A DNA stretch of 64,000 bases from Diadophis punctatus similis (lineage: Eukaryota > Chordata > Lepidosauria > Squamata > Dipsadidae), in assembly GCA_023053685.1 (NCBI GenBank), contig JALIGW010000014.1, positions 15,909,090 to 15,973,089 on the forward strand, written 5' to 3'. The notes below the pieces were generated by a model. The model was not told where the DNA came from, made no database searches, and saw only the letters and a program-made list of their open reading frames with translations. Within the stretch, counting starts at the first letter, position 1, and each line of letters opens with the position of its first letter. The position numbers and the translations under genes were made by a program. This document shows, in pieces, positions 12,161-22,429 of the stretch.

Positions 12161-12602
12161 CTCTAAAATGCAGTCATTGGGGTCAGAGAAAAAGCTCACC
12201 TGGATGCAACTTCCTTTTAAATATAATTAATTAAATGTTGTTAGTATCGCTCCCCACAATTTAGAGACTCCCTGCTTCTTAGTTAAAAGCTACTGTTTTG
12301 TAGCCAATATTGGGTGGGAGTTCAATTAAAACTTGGGGAGACGGCAGCAGCCCTGGCCCCTGATTGTCCATCTCTGGACGAAGACTTCTAGATGAATCAA
12401 GCCCATACTTCGCATTCAATGAACCACTAGCCAACCTGTGACCCAATGGGGCCCCCTTTCAGAGAAGTTTCCTCACCAGATTCCTCAACGCCTTCAACCA
12501 TGGCAGAGCTTCTAAGGTACTGGAAAAGTTCTTCAGAAATCAGGGAGACCTTCAAAGGCGTCTCTGCCTTGAAAAGTAGCCCCCGCTGAACTAGATATAT
12601 AG

Positions 12603-13344
12603 CAGTGGCCCCCAACCTTTTGGGCAGCACGGAGAAAGGGGAGAGGGGACGCGGTTTTGCATGCTGCCTGCATCCCGCGGATGGGGCTTTGCCTGTTTGC
12701 ACGGCCCGGTTTCTGGCATGCCATGGAAATTATCCGGAGACTGCAATTGGTGCAAAATGCAGCTGCGCGAGCTGTGATGGGTGTTCCAAGATACACCCAC
12801 GTAACACCTATTCTTCGCCAGCTGCATTGGTTGCCCATTAGTCTCCGGACGCAATTTAAGGTGTTGGTTTTGACCTTTAAAGCCCTACATGGCTCAGGGC
12901 CAGGTTACCTCCGGGACCGCATCCTACCACATACCTCCCTATGACCGGTTAGGTCCCACAGAGTTGGTCTCCTCCAGGTCCCATCAGCCAAACAATGTCG
13001 GTTGGTGGGGCCGAGGGGGAGAGCCTTCTCTGTGGGAGCCCCATCTCTCTGGAACCAACTCCCATCAGAAATCCGGACTATCCCCACTCTTCTGGCCTTC
13101 TGCAAAGCCATAAAGACATGGCTCTTCCGGCAGGCGGGGTGAAGAAGATCGGATTCCTCCATGGATGAATGGTTTTGTTTTAACTTTTGTAATGTTTTAA
13201 ACTGTTTTTATTATATTTGTATTGTTCTTATCCTTGCTGTACGCCGCCCTGAGTCCTACGGGATTGGGCGGCCTATAAGAACTTTTAATTAAATTAAATT
13301 AAATTAAACAGTGCCTGTCCAAGGACCGGGGGTTGGGGATCCCG
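12603..13344. mobile_element. hAT-type element carrying a nested L2-like copy
   Basis: Left end CAGTGGCCCCCAACC and right end GGTTGGGGATCCCG, flanked by ATATATAG (12595-12602) and ATATCTAG (13345-13352). Only the outer parts (12603-12721 and about 13309-13344) belong to it; the middle is an L2-like LINE. Confidence 0.65.
12722..13308 (+). mobile_element. L2-like LINE 3' end (nested)
   Basis: Encodes RLQLVQNAAARAVMGVPRYT, the HVTPILRQLHWLPISLR block and FKALHGSGPGYLRDRI, the C-terminal end of an L2-type ORF2. It then shows a frameshift and ends in an (AAATT)n tail. It is 5'-truncated. Confidence 0.8.
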
Positions 13345-13793
13345 ATATCTAGCATCAGCAAAGGAAGTGTTTTATGACATTTTATATTATGTCATTTTGA
13401 GATTGAAAATGTTTTTCTCAGTTAAAGGTTACAGGCAGAAGGGTTTTACCTGTATATTGACCGCTCTACAACAATGGTTTTAGCCCAACAGGTGAACCTC
13501 AGCATGAGGAAGGGGGAAATAAGTTGGGTCCGAACACCCTGTGTTTTCCCAATATACCTGGCCTTCCCCTCCAGACAGCTGAAAATAAGCAACCACACAG
13601 CAGAGCAGAAATGGCAGCTGAAAGGTCTAAGTGAATACAGGGAGGAGTTCTTTTACTTGCAGAGACCAAGACTGGTTGTTCCTGGCTCTCTCGAACTTCT
13701 CCTGGGAATTTCTCAAGCCCACTTTCTTCTGCTTTCAGCACTTTGCAGAACAATTAACCAGAGTTCTTGGTACAGGAAATGTGATGGACTCAC

Positions 13794-13886
13794 TTTGTGC
13801 AAAGAGCTGGGAGATCGTTTTCCTGTTATCCTCAGTGCCTTCAAATTCTTTCTCTGCAAGTTGCTTATTGGCCGAATCCATACGAT
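13794..13886 (-). CDS. AMOT: AMOT coiled-coil exon (93 nt)
   Basis: Short exon that keeps the frame. The acceptor is TTTGCAG|ATCGTATG and the donor CAAA|GTGAGTCC. It reads (G)AT CGT ATG..., giving [20 protein letters not shown] followed by [11 protein letters not shown], the known continuation of the AMOT coiled coil. One base (A) is carried to the next exon, where AT completes Asn. Because the exon is a multiple of three, skipping it would keep phase; whether that happens cannot be seen here. Confidence 0.92.
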
Positions 13887-14274
13887 CTGCAAAGGAAGAA
13901 GAAATGCAGGGGTCATGGAACTGCTAGGGTTGAATAATTAAGAGTCTATCCCACATGTATCATTCCTCCTGCCACCTTGCACAACTGTCTAGTGAGGCGG
14001 GATGGACCGAGAGAAAGAAAATTACTGCAGCCCAAGTGAACTTCCATGGCTGAAGATGAGTTGGAACATGGGCGTTCCTGGTTGCCCTGGACTTGCTAAT
14101 CCATAACCCAGTGGATCTATGGAAAGCTGTCCAAGCAGTTAACCTTCCTTGCCATTCAACAGAGGAGACACTATTTCACCACCTAATCTTTATTAAAAGC
14201 TGCAAGTTCAGGTAAAACTGTAAAAAATAAGCAATGGCACATGAATAGGCACACACACTGTATGCATGACTATA

Positions 14275-15906
14275 CAGGGCATTCAGAGAGTAGTCAGACC
14301 CCCTTCACTTTTGTCAATTTTGTTATGCTGCAGCCTGATTCTACTGTTGTTGAAATTCATTTTTATTCTCATTAGTGACAAAGTGAAAACAGAATTTTAG
14401 AAATGTCTGTAAATTAAAAAGAAAAAACTGAAATATCACACTGGCATAAGTATTCAGAACCTTTGCAACAACATGTGAAATTTAGCTCTGGTGCTTCCCA
14501 TTTCTGAGCTGAGGTGGTGCAGTGGTTAAATGCTGCGACTGCAGGCTGCAGGCTGACTGCTAGTTCAGCAGTTCAAATCTCACCGGCTCAAGGTTGACTC
14601 AGCCTTCCATCCTTCCGAGGTGGGTAAAATGAGGACCCAGATTGTTGGGGGCAATATGCTGAACTCTGTAAACCGTTTAGAGAGGGCTGTAAAGCACTAT
14701 GAAGCGGTATATAAGTAAAGTGCTATTGCTATTGCTATTCTCTTGATCATTGCTGACATCTTTCTACACCTTGAATGGAGTCGACCTGTGGTAAATTGAT
14801 TGGGCATGATTTGGAAAGGCAGACATCTCTCTATAGAAGGCCTCACAGCTGACAACACAGACTGTAGCAGAGCAAAAGCCATGAGGTCACAGGAACTGCC
14901 TGAAGAGCTCAGAGACAGGATTACTGCAAGGCTCAGATCTGCAGGCGGCGACAATAAAATTCCTGCTGCACTGAAGGTTCCTAAGAGCACAGTGGCCTCC
15001 ATAATTCTCAAATGGAAGAGGTTTGGCGCAACCAGAACTCTTCCAAGAGCCCGGTCAAACTGAGCAATTGTGGGAGAAGGGCCTTAGTAAGAGAAATGAC
15101 CAAGAACCCGATGGTCACTCTGACTGAGCTCCAGAGATCCTGTGTGGAGATGGGAAAGAGTTCCAGAAGGACAACCATCACTGCAGCCTCCACCGATCTG
15201 GGCTTTATGGACGAGGGGCTAGACGGAAGCCTCTCCTCAGTGCAAAACACATGAAAGCCCACTTAGAGTTTGCAAAGAAGCACCTGAAGGACTCTCAGAC
15301 TGGGAGGAACAAACTCTAAGCGGGCTTTCATGTATTGCTCAGTTTGACCGGGTGACCAGCTCTTTGAAGAGTTCTGGTTGTGCCAAACCTCTTCCATTTG
15401 AGAGTTATGGAGGCCACTGTCCTCTTAGGAACCTACAGTGCAGCAGAAATTTTATTGTAGCCGCCTGCAGATCTGAGCCTTGCAGTAATCCTGTCTCTGA
15501 GCTCTTCAGGCAGTTCCTGTGACCTCATGGCTTTTGCTCTGCTACAGTCTGTGTTGTCAGCTATGAGGGCTTCTATAGAGAGATGTCTGCCTTTCCAAAT
15601 CATGCCCAATCAATTTACCACAGGGCGACTCCATTCAAGGTGTAGAAAGATGTCAGCAACGATCAAGAGAAATGGGAAGCACCAGAACTAAATTTCACAT
15701 GTTGTTGCAAAGGTTCTGAATACTTATGCCAGTGTGATATTTCAGTTTTTTCTTTTTAATTTACAGACATTTCTAAAATTCTGTTTTCACTTTGTCATTA
15801 TTGGGTACTGAATTTAGATTAATGAGAAAAAAATAAATGTAGAATCAGGAGGCAGCACAACAAAATTGACAAAAGTGAAGGGGGTCTAAAATACTTTCTG
15901 AATGTA
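14275..15906. mobile_element. Foldback Tc1-type transposon, arms with HTH transposase fragment
   Basis: The left arm 14275-15273 and right arm 15309-15906 are inverted copies of a Tc1 5' part. The left end is TA-CAGGGCATTCAGAGAGTAG. The left arm in sense encodes LPEELRDRITARLRSAGGDN, then ALKVPKSTVASIILKWKRFG (Tc1 helix-turn-helix), and after a frameshift GRRALVREMTKNPMVTLTEL. The catalytic DDE part is absent. The right arm lacks the segment matching 15068-15250. The loop is about 35 nt. A SINE (14506-14739) sits only in the left arm. Confidence 0.85.
14506..14739 (+). mobile_element. tRNA-derived SINE inside foldback Tc1 arm
   Basis: Begins GAGCTGAGGTGGTGCAGTGG and ends in (ATTGCT)n. The uninterrupted sequence CCCATTTCTCTTGATC is visible in the opposite arm and gives the empty site directly. 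Confidence 0.85.
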
Positions 15907-16014
15907 CAGAATGTATGTACAGAATAACTAGCAGCCGTGTTCCATAAAAGAGGCCATGTGCTCCTAGCTGTAAGATGTCTACTGTCTAGGCTACCTTGCA
16001 CCCTACCGAGCCTA

Positions 16015-16443
16015 ACCTGCCTAAATATAAGAAGGGATACCTTGCTTACTTTTGATACCTCCAGATGGGTCGAGATTGCAGTCGAGGAAACTGTGTGTGG
16101 CTTCTCTGCATGGAAGATACACGAGCACGTAATAGATTCAAACTAAATGTAAAGCGCTCCAAACTCGACTGCAGAAAATACGACTTCAGCAACAGAGTGA
16201 TCAATGCCTGGAATGCACTACCTGACTTTGTGGTTTCTTCCCCAAACCCCAAAAACTTTAACCTTAGACTGACTACAGTCGACCTCTCCTCATTTCTAAG
16301 AGGTCTGTAAGGGGCGTGCATAAGCGCACCAGCGTGCCTACCGTCCCTGTCCTTCTGTCCTATTGTCCTCATTTATCGTTACTTTTTACTTGTGTTTATA
16401 CAAATTACTACTATACATGTTTGACAAATAAATAAATAAATAA
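16015..16443 (+). mobile_element. LINE 3' end of CR1/L3 type with (AAAT)n tail
   Basis: Translation gives NRFKLNVKRSKLDCRKYDFS, then NRVINAWNALPDFVVSSPNP and LRGL stop, the typical C-terminus of CR1-superfamily ORF2. It ends with ACAAATAAATAAATAAAT. Confidence 0.65.
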
Positions 16444-16836
16444 AAAATAAGATGGAGGCCGGAATGGCCTCACTTCCCTTCTCTTTGCTATCAGTGCTTT
16501 GTAACAAGAAGCTCCGAGACAGGAAAGAGAAAGCATGTACTAATCCCTGAAGACTTCCTCGTGAAGGAAGGGAACATGCCGCACCCATTTTGGCTAGCAG
16601 GGGTCAGTGTTGCTAAACTTTACCTATCAGCTACCCAAATGCAAAACACGCTATTGTTTCAGAGGCAGAGGGCCTTGAATGCAGAACAAGCAGTTGTAAC
16701 CGGAAGAATGTAACCCTGTCTTTGCCAGAGCTGCAAATGCTCCGGGAACACAACACTGGTCCTAGTCCAGAATCTTTAATAACGATGTCACCTCGGCTCT
16801 CACACACGACGTGACCCAACTCTGAATCCTTTAAGG

Positions 16837-16960
16837 CAGGAGTGTCAAACTTGCGTCGTCACGTGACATATCACAACTTTTCCCGCCTTCGCTAAAACGG
16901 GGGTGGGCGTGGCCAGCACGTGACGCCTCTGGCCTGTGGGCCGCGGGTTTGACACCCCTA
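16837..16960. mobile_element. hAT-type MITE with TSD CTTTAAGG
   Basis: 124 bp, from CAGGAGTGTCAAACTTGCG to GGGTTTGACACCCCTA. The perfect 8-bp duplication CTTTAAGG lies at 16829-16836 and 16961-16968. Confidence 0.8.
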
Positions 16961-17383
16961 CTTTAAGGGACTGTATTCTATTCCAGCCTATTCCAAAAGG
17001 CTTGTACTTTGCTCCCATGGTGGGGACCCAAATGTTTTGGGCAGTCCCTGAACGGGATGGAAGGGCAAAAGAATCAGCAATCCTTCCTTCTCTCTTGTAG
17101 AGAAGGCAGCCATCTTGGCAAATGGCTTCTGGCAGCCTTCGCTTCTCCCATGAATCCTTTCGATCCCTTTTCAGTGCGTCTTTAACCTTTATTGCACCAC
17201 GAGACACCAAATGTCATAGCTGACATCCTCTGTGCAAGAAGAATCAGCCCCCCCATTCCTTCCGCCACGCCATGCATAATTCTGCATCAGACCTGCACCT
17301 TATATACCCCTTATATACCCCCCCACTCTGGGCACAAAATCCTGGCATGAACTTGCATCCCTCTTTCCCTTGAAATTTAGAAC

Positions 17384-17820
17384 ATAGAATAATACAGTTG
17401 GAGGGAACCTTGGAGGTCTTCTAGCCCAACTCCCTGCTGAAGGCAGAAGACCTTACACCAGGGGTGGCCAAACTATGGTTCTTTGAGGACCTGTGGACTT
17501 CAACTCCCAGAATTCCTGAGCCACCCATGCATGCATGGCTAGCTCAGGAATTCTGGGAGTTGAAATCCACAGGTCCTCAAAGAGCCATAGTTTGGCCACC
17601 CCTGCACCATCCTGGTCAACCGGCTGTCCACTCTCTTTCTGAAAACCTCCAGTGATGGAGCACCCACAAGTCTGGGAGGCAAACATTGATTAATTGTTCT
17701 CACTGTCAGGAATTTTCTCCTTAGTTCCAGGTTGGGTTTCTCTTTAACGAGCTTCCATCTATTACTTCTTGTCCTGCTTTCAGGTGCTTTGGAGAATAAG
17801 TCAATCCCCTCTTCTCTCTG
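17384..17820 (-). mobile_element. CR1-type LINE 3' part, reverse, split by MITE
   Basis: ATAATACAGTTGGAGGGAAC ... AAAACCTCCAGTGATGGAGC on plus is the complement of the CR1 3' region. It is split by the MITE at 17459-17604. Confidence 0.7.
17459..17604. mobile_element. Foldback hAT-type MITE (CAGGGGTGGCCAAAC ends)
   Basis: 146-bp palindrome with CAGGGGTGGCCAAACTATGG and its complement, centred on CATGCATGCATGG. A sister copy is at 62725-62870. The flanking duplication is not clear because of CR1 divergence. Confidence 0.8.
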
Positions 17821-18033
17821 GCAGATTTATCTGCTTCACAGCTGTATTATAAAACCGGAAAGGGGGGAGGGGAGGAGCTAAAAACATCTCTTTCCAGAAG
17901 AGCAAGACAGACCCACTTCCCAACTGAGAACTCTGTCCAGCTCTTTAGTAACATGTGAATAGAGATGCAATCATCCAGGCCAAAAGTATCTTAAAAGGTG
18001 AAATCATGGCAACTGGACCGAACTTTATTAAAA

Positions 18034-18076
18034 CTGAGACGTTTCGTTACTCATCCAAGTAACTTCTTCAGTCAAC
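18034..18076 (-). ncRNA. Hammerhead-ribozyme-like motif (Penelope type), copy a
   Basis: The minus strand reads CTGAAGA, then A, then a 5-bp stem GTTAC/GTAAC closing a TTGGATGA loop, then GAAA and ACGTC. CUGANGA and GAAA are the hammerhead core strings, GUC would be the cleavage triplet, and the flanks GTTGA/TCAGT can pair as stem I. One extra A between CUGANGA and stem II departs from the textbook core. Penelope elements are known to carry minimal hammerheads. Confidence 0.55.
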
Positions 18077-18143
18077 ATGAAAATTTAGGTAGGCAGTCAG
18101 ATAGTCATAGGAAAGAACCAATTCTTGCCATACAAATTTTCAT

Positions 18144-18187
18144 GTTGACTGAAGAAGTTATTTGGATGAGTAATGAAACATTTCAGT
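18144..18187 (+). ncRNA. Hammerhead-like motif (Penelope type), copy b, decayed
   Basis: CTGAAGA, a stem-loop around TTGGATGA, then GAAA is kept, but the cleavage region is ACATT instead of ACGTC, so cleavage is unlikely. Confidence 0.45.
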
Positions 18188-18336
18188 TTTAATAAACTTT
18201 GGTGCTTGATTTAATCTTTTAAGATACTTTTGGACTGGTTGATTGAATTTCCATTTATATCTTGCTTTTCATTTTGGGGAGAAACCTCCTGCAATCTTTA
18301 TGGCAAGAGTTGGTCCTTTCCAACGACTATCTGACA

Positions 18337-18381
18337 TTTTGACTGAAGAAGTTACTTGGATGAGTAACAAAACGTCGCAGT
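18337..18381 (+). ncRNA. Hammerhead-like motif (Penelope type), copy c, decayed
   Basis: Keeps CTGAAGA, the GTTAC/GTAAC stem and ACGTC, but the conserved GAAA has become AAAA (GTAACAAAACGTC). Confidence 0.45.
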
Positions 18382-18559
18382 TTTAATAAACTTTGGTCCA
18401 TTGCCATCCTTTAACCTTTTCCTATTAGTAATGTACTCGCACAAATGGGTACGAGCCAGCATAAAATATCAATTTGATCTTATTTGTATTTAAAATAAGT
18501 ACATTAAAATTTAAATACATTGAAATTAAATATATCTAAGAAATCTAAAAAACAAATAT

Positions 18560-18703
18560 CAAATTGGCATAAGTATTCAGAACCTTTACAACAACATGTG
18601 AAATTTAGCTCTGGTGCTTCCCATTTCTCTTGATCGTTGCTGACATCTTTCTACACCTTGAATGGAGTCTACCTGTGGTAAATTCATTGGGCATGGTTTT
18701 GTG
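18560..18703 (+). mobile_element. Tc1-type transposon fragment
   Basis: TGGCATAAGTATTCAGAACC through TGGTAAATTCATTGGGCATG matches the left-arm region of the foldback Tc1 at 14275. It is truncated on both sides and joins a copia remnant. Confidence 0.75.
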
Positions 18704-19008
18704 AAATTTGAGTATGTGCCAACAAAATATCAGATAGCTGACATTTTGAACAAACCATTACCAATAGCCCAACATGAATTCTTGAGAAGTTTAATGTGTG
18801 TTGAGTGATACCTCATATTCGCTCAACTGACAAAGAAGGGGTGTCACAAGGTGATTTTTGATTGTCAGCTGTACTCATATGTCAGACTTTATGACCCAGA
18901 GGTTCTTAACAAAGTAAAGCGGTCACGTGAAGTGTGAACTGCGCAGAAGTTACATTCCATTCTTATTCTCCATTATTCTTCACTGCTTTCCTCCCTGGAA
19001 GGAGGACC
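18704..19008 (+). mobile_element. Ty1/copia retrotransposon 3' remnant (RNase H end, LTR start)
   Basis: Positions 18704-18809 translate as VKFEYVPTKYQIADILNKPL then PIAQHEFLRSLMCVE and a stop, the ending of copia-type RNase H (…T/A…KYQIADILTKPL pattern). A purine tract AAAGAAGGGG ends at 18841 and is followed by TGTCACAAGG, a plausible LTR start. The LTR is interrupted by a MITE at 19017 and its end is not clear. Copia elements are rare in vertebrates. Confidence 0.65.
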
Positions 19009-19016
19009 TCTTAAAT

Positions 19017-19441
19017 CAGTGATGGCGAACCTTTTTTCCCTCGGGTGCCGAAAGCGCGTGCGTGTGCGTTGTCACGCACGTGCGAGTGCCCATACCCATA
19101 ATTCAATGCTTGGGGAGGGCGAAAACTCCCTCCTGCGCCCCCACAGAGGCCCTCTGGAGGCAGGAAACGGCCCATTCCCCAACTTCCGGTGGGCCCGGTA
19201 GGCCCATTTTTCATCCTCCCCAGGCTCCAGAGGCTTCCCTGGAACCTGGGGAAGGCGGAAACTCCCCCCTGAGGCCCTCCGGAAACCTAAAATGCCCTCC
19301 AAGAGCCTCCGTGCGAGCCGAAAATCAGCTGGCCAGTGCACACATGCGTGCTGGAGCTGAGCTAGGGCAACAGCTCGCGTGCCGGCAGATATGGCTCCGC
19401 GTGCCACCTATGGCACACATGCCATAGGTTCGTCATCACTG
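19017..19441. mobile_element. Non-autonomous hAT-type element
   Basis: 425 bp, CAGTGATGGCGAACC ... GGTTCGTCATCACTG, with flanks TCTTAAAT (19009-19016) and TCTTAGAT (19442-19449), one mismatch. It is GC-rich inside and related to 7411-7953 and 39049-39450. Confidence 0.8.
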
Positions 19442-19551
19442 TCTTAGATTGTCAAGATGTAATTAAGATTTAGTGTTTTTATATTATTTTATAGTGTTTT
19501 CTGGGGTTTTTTTTTTTAGGAGCCACAGAATATATCCCTGATCTTAAATCA

Positions 19552-19734
<183 letters not shown>

Positions 19735-20578
19735 CTATAACAAATAATTAAAGGAGAATAAAACACAAACAATATTCAGCAGGTTGTTCCAATATTCAAC
19801 TCTGAATCCCATCAGCTCTGTGCAAAACTCCGGGAAGGGTTGCTGGCTGGTTTGGACAGTGTGAAGAGGAAGCACTCAAGCCTGGCAGTGCCTTCCATCT
19901 GGCACCCAATGCCAGGTTGGCCCTGACGTGGGCAGCCGGACTCCAGGATGTCTGCAGGGGATGCCAGCTGGGAGCCAGATGTGACAGTGCCAGAGGGAGC
20001 CAGCCTACAAAAGTCACACAACGTGCATCAACACACTCTGGAATGCGTCTCCCTTGCACTTTTCCAAGGAATGGCGAATCAACCTCAGGGACATTTCAAC
20101 ACCTTGACAAAATCTTGATTTGCAGGGTTAACATAGGGAGCTTATGTTTTGCGCTAAGGTATTATTCACTTCAAACACGTTGAACAAGCACAGTGACTGG
20201 GCTGACATTTCATGCTAAGTAAGAAACGGCACGATGGCTTAGCATAATATATGAACTCAGCCCTTGCCCCAAACTAGAAACTCATTATCTCTGAATGGGC
20301 TGGTGTAGTTTTCTCTCAACCTAGGTCCGGTTTTCATCTCCTGCCATTCCCAGAGACATTTGCTAACAGCCTGGTTCGAAATGACGGGAGTCAAAGGTTA
20401 AGGGAGGGTTGGGAAACCCCCTTCTGCAGCCAAGTAGCCAGGGGCCTTTCCTCAGCCTTCCTGGCAGTGCCAAGGCCTCAGCTGCGGGCTTTCTGCACAC
20501 CAATGCCGGCCTTCTGGCACTGAGCGTTTGCTTCTCCCAAGGTGCAGCTATTAAAGTGGCCCAAAATTAGACACAGTA

Positions 20579-20950
20579 CAGGTAGTCCTCAGGTTACGCC
20601 CACAATTGAGCCCAAAATGTATGCGGCTAAGTGAGACATCTGTTAAGTGAATTTTGCCCCATTTTACGACCTTTCTTGCCACAGTTGTTAAGTGAATCAT
20701 TGTAGTTGTTAAGTTAGTTAACATGGTTGTTAAATGAATCTGGCTTCCCCCTTGACGTTGCTTGTCAGAAGGTCGCAAAAGGGGATCACGTGACCCCAGG
20801 ACATGGCAAGCGTCATAAATACGAAATAGTAGCCAAGCATCTGAATTCTGATCGCATGACCACGGAGCTGCTGCAATGGTCATAAGTATGAAAAATGGTT
20901 ATAACTTTGAACTGTCACTAAATGAACTGCTGTAAGTCGAGGACTACTTG
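20579..20950. mobile_element. CAGGTAGTCC-family MITE with TA flanks
   Basis: 372 bp beginning CAGGTAGTCCTCAGG and ending CGAGGACTACTTG with TA on both sides, as expected for Tc1/mariner-type insertion. Short direct motifs TTAAGTGA recur inside. Confidence 0.75.
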
Positions 20951-21041
20951 TATGCAGATTAAATCAGGACATGAAGATGGGGCATGCTGTACAATGGCTT
21001 TCAAAAGAAGAGGAGAGGGAAGAAAAACGACTTTTTCCTAC

Positions 21042-21489
21042 CTTTTGCAACCTTGCTACTTTCTCGTAGCATCCGTCCAGCTCCTGCCGTAGAGACTTGT
21101 TCTCCTCGGAGAGGATCTCCACCATTTGCTGGGCCCTGGAGACAATGACATAGGGGTCCACCGGCATTTGTTGATAGGGGGAAGGGGCCGGGGGGGGCCT
21201 GGGCAGGGCCGAGTAGGGGTCCGCTTGCTGCTGTCCAGGGAGAGGTTGGCAGAATCGGTACAGGTCACCTTGGTGAATCTGGTTGGGCAAAAAGAGCTGC
21301 TGCGTCCGGGGCAGAGAGAAGGGGTCTCCTTGGCTAGGGGTCAGAGGTGGCTGGTGTTGAGACGGGGACAGCCTGGAAGGTGGCAGCGACTGCAACAGCG
21401 TCAGGGACCCCAAAGAGGTCAGGGAAGAGGTCGGGCTGTGGTGGTGGGGAGGACGTTGCTGGAATGGCAGTTGAATCTCCGGGTTTTGC
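21042..21489 (-). CDS. AMOT: AMOT coding exon (P/S/Q-rich linker into coiled coil)
   Basis: 448-nt exon with acceptor TTGACAG|GCAAAAC at 21489 and donor CAAAAG|GTAGGA at 21042. It completes an Arg codon (CG|G) and then runs 149 codons. The first part is disordered, rich in Pro, Ser and Gln, with the HSPTSSLTS stretch typical of AMOT. The last part begins the coiled coil: [20 protein letters not shown], then [11 protein letters not shown]. The mammalian Gln/His repeat in the middle of this exon is not expanded here and shows only a short QQQ-like run. In the family this coiled coil drives oligomerisation and lipid binding (AMOT homology region). Confidence 0.95.
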
Positions 21490-21774
21490 CTGTCAAGGAC
21501 AACCAAAACTTCATTTAAAAAGGACGCCACATTTGTCCCTGCAGCTTCCCTAACTTGGTGCCCCCGCCCAACACTTTATAGACTCCTATTCCATCACCAT
21601 TTGAGCTTTGGGCTCCAATTCTCCTTAGACCATTCTGAAACAGTGGAGCTCATGTCGGTTGGGTTATGATGCTAAAGGCTGTTGGGAGTGGAGGGCGCTA
21701 GTCCCAGCTTTGGATGCTCAAGTGAGTACCTACACCTTGACACAAGACCCAACTTCAGTGATAATACCGTATGA

Positions 21775-22425
21775 ACAACAATGTGCTCTACATGGGGCTA
21801 CACTTGAAGAGTGTCCGGCGACTGCAATTGGTGCAAAATGCAGCTGCGCGAGCTGTGGTGGGTATGCCTAGATGCACCCATGTAACACCTATCCTCTGCC
21901 AGCTGCATTGGCTGCCCATTAGTCTCCGGATCCAATTTAAGGTGTTGGTCGTTACCTTTAAAGCCCTACATGGCTCAGGGCCAGGTTACCTTCGGGACCG
22001 CATCCTGCCGCATACTTCCCTACGACCGGTCAGGGCCCACAGAGTCGGCCTCCTCCAGGTCCCATCGACCAAGCAATGCCGGTTGGCGGGGCCGAGGGGG
22101 AGGGCCTTCTCTGTGGGAGCTCCCTCCCTGTGGAACCAACTCCCTCCGGAGATCAAGACCATCCCCACCCTACTGGCCTTCCGGAAAGCAATAAAAACTT
22201 GGCTCTTCCGGCAGGCGGGGTGAAAGTGAGACCAAGTAGATTACATATGGGTCTCCCCCCTTGATTGTAAATATGAGATACTCTTTTTAACTTTTGTATT
22301 TTGTATTTTTTAAGTACTGTATTTTATATTGTAATGGAATCTAACATGTTGTGAGCCGCCCAGAGTCCTCAGGGAGTTGGGCGGCATAGAAATCCATTAA
22401 ATTAAATCCATTAAATTAAATTAGT
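21775..22425 (+). mobile_element. L2-like LINE 3' end
   Basis: An uninterrupted frame (21771-22223) encodes RLQLVQNAAARAVVGMPRCT, HVTPILCQLHWLPISLRIQF, the FKALHGSGPGYLRDRI block and WNQLPPEIKTI near its end. The 3' UTR ends GAGTTGGGCGGC and an (AAATT)n-like tail. It is 5'-truncated and relatively intact, so probably a fairly recent insertion. Confidence 0.8.
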
Positions 22426-22429
22426 TGCA

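Larger units (their letters stand above)
17950..18420. mobile_element. Penelope-like element terminal pieces, one reverse and two forward
   Basis: Three copies of one terminal sequence lie in 470 bp. A reverse copy (about 17950-18080) faces a forward copy (about 18100-18235), and a second forward copy follows (to about 18420). Each carries the phrase ACTTGGATGAGTAA within a hammerhead-like motif and then AGTTTTAATAAACTTTGG-type sequence. Inverted and tandem terminal repeats are usual for Penelope-like elements. No coding part remains. Confidence 0.6.
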
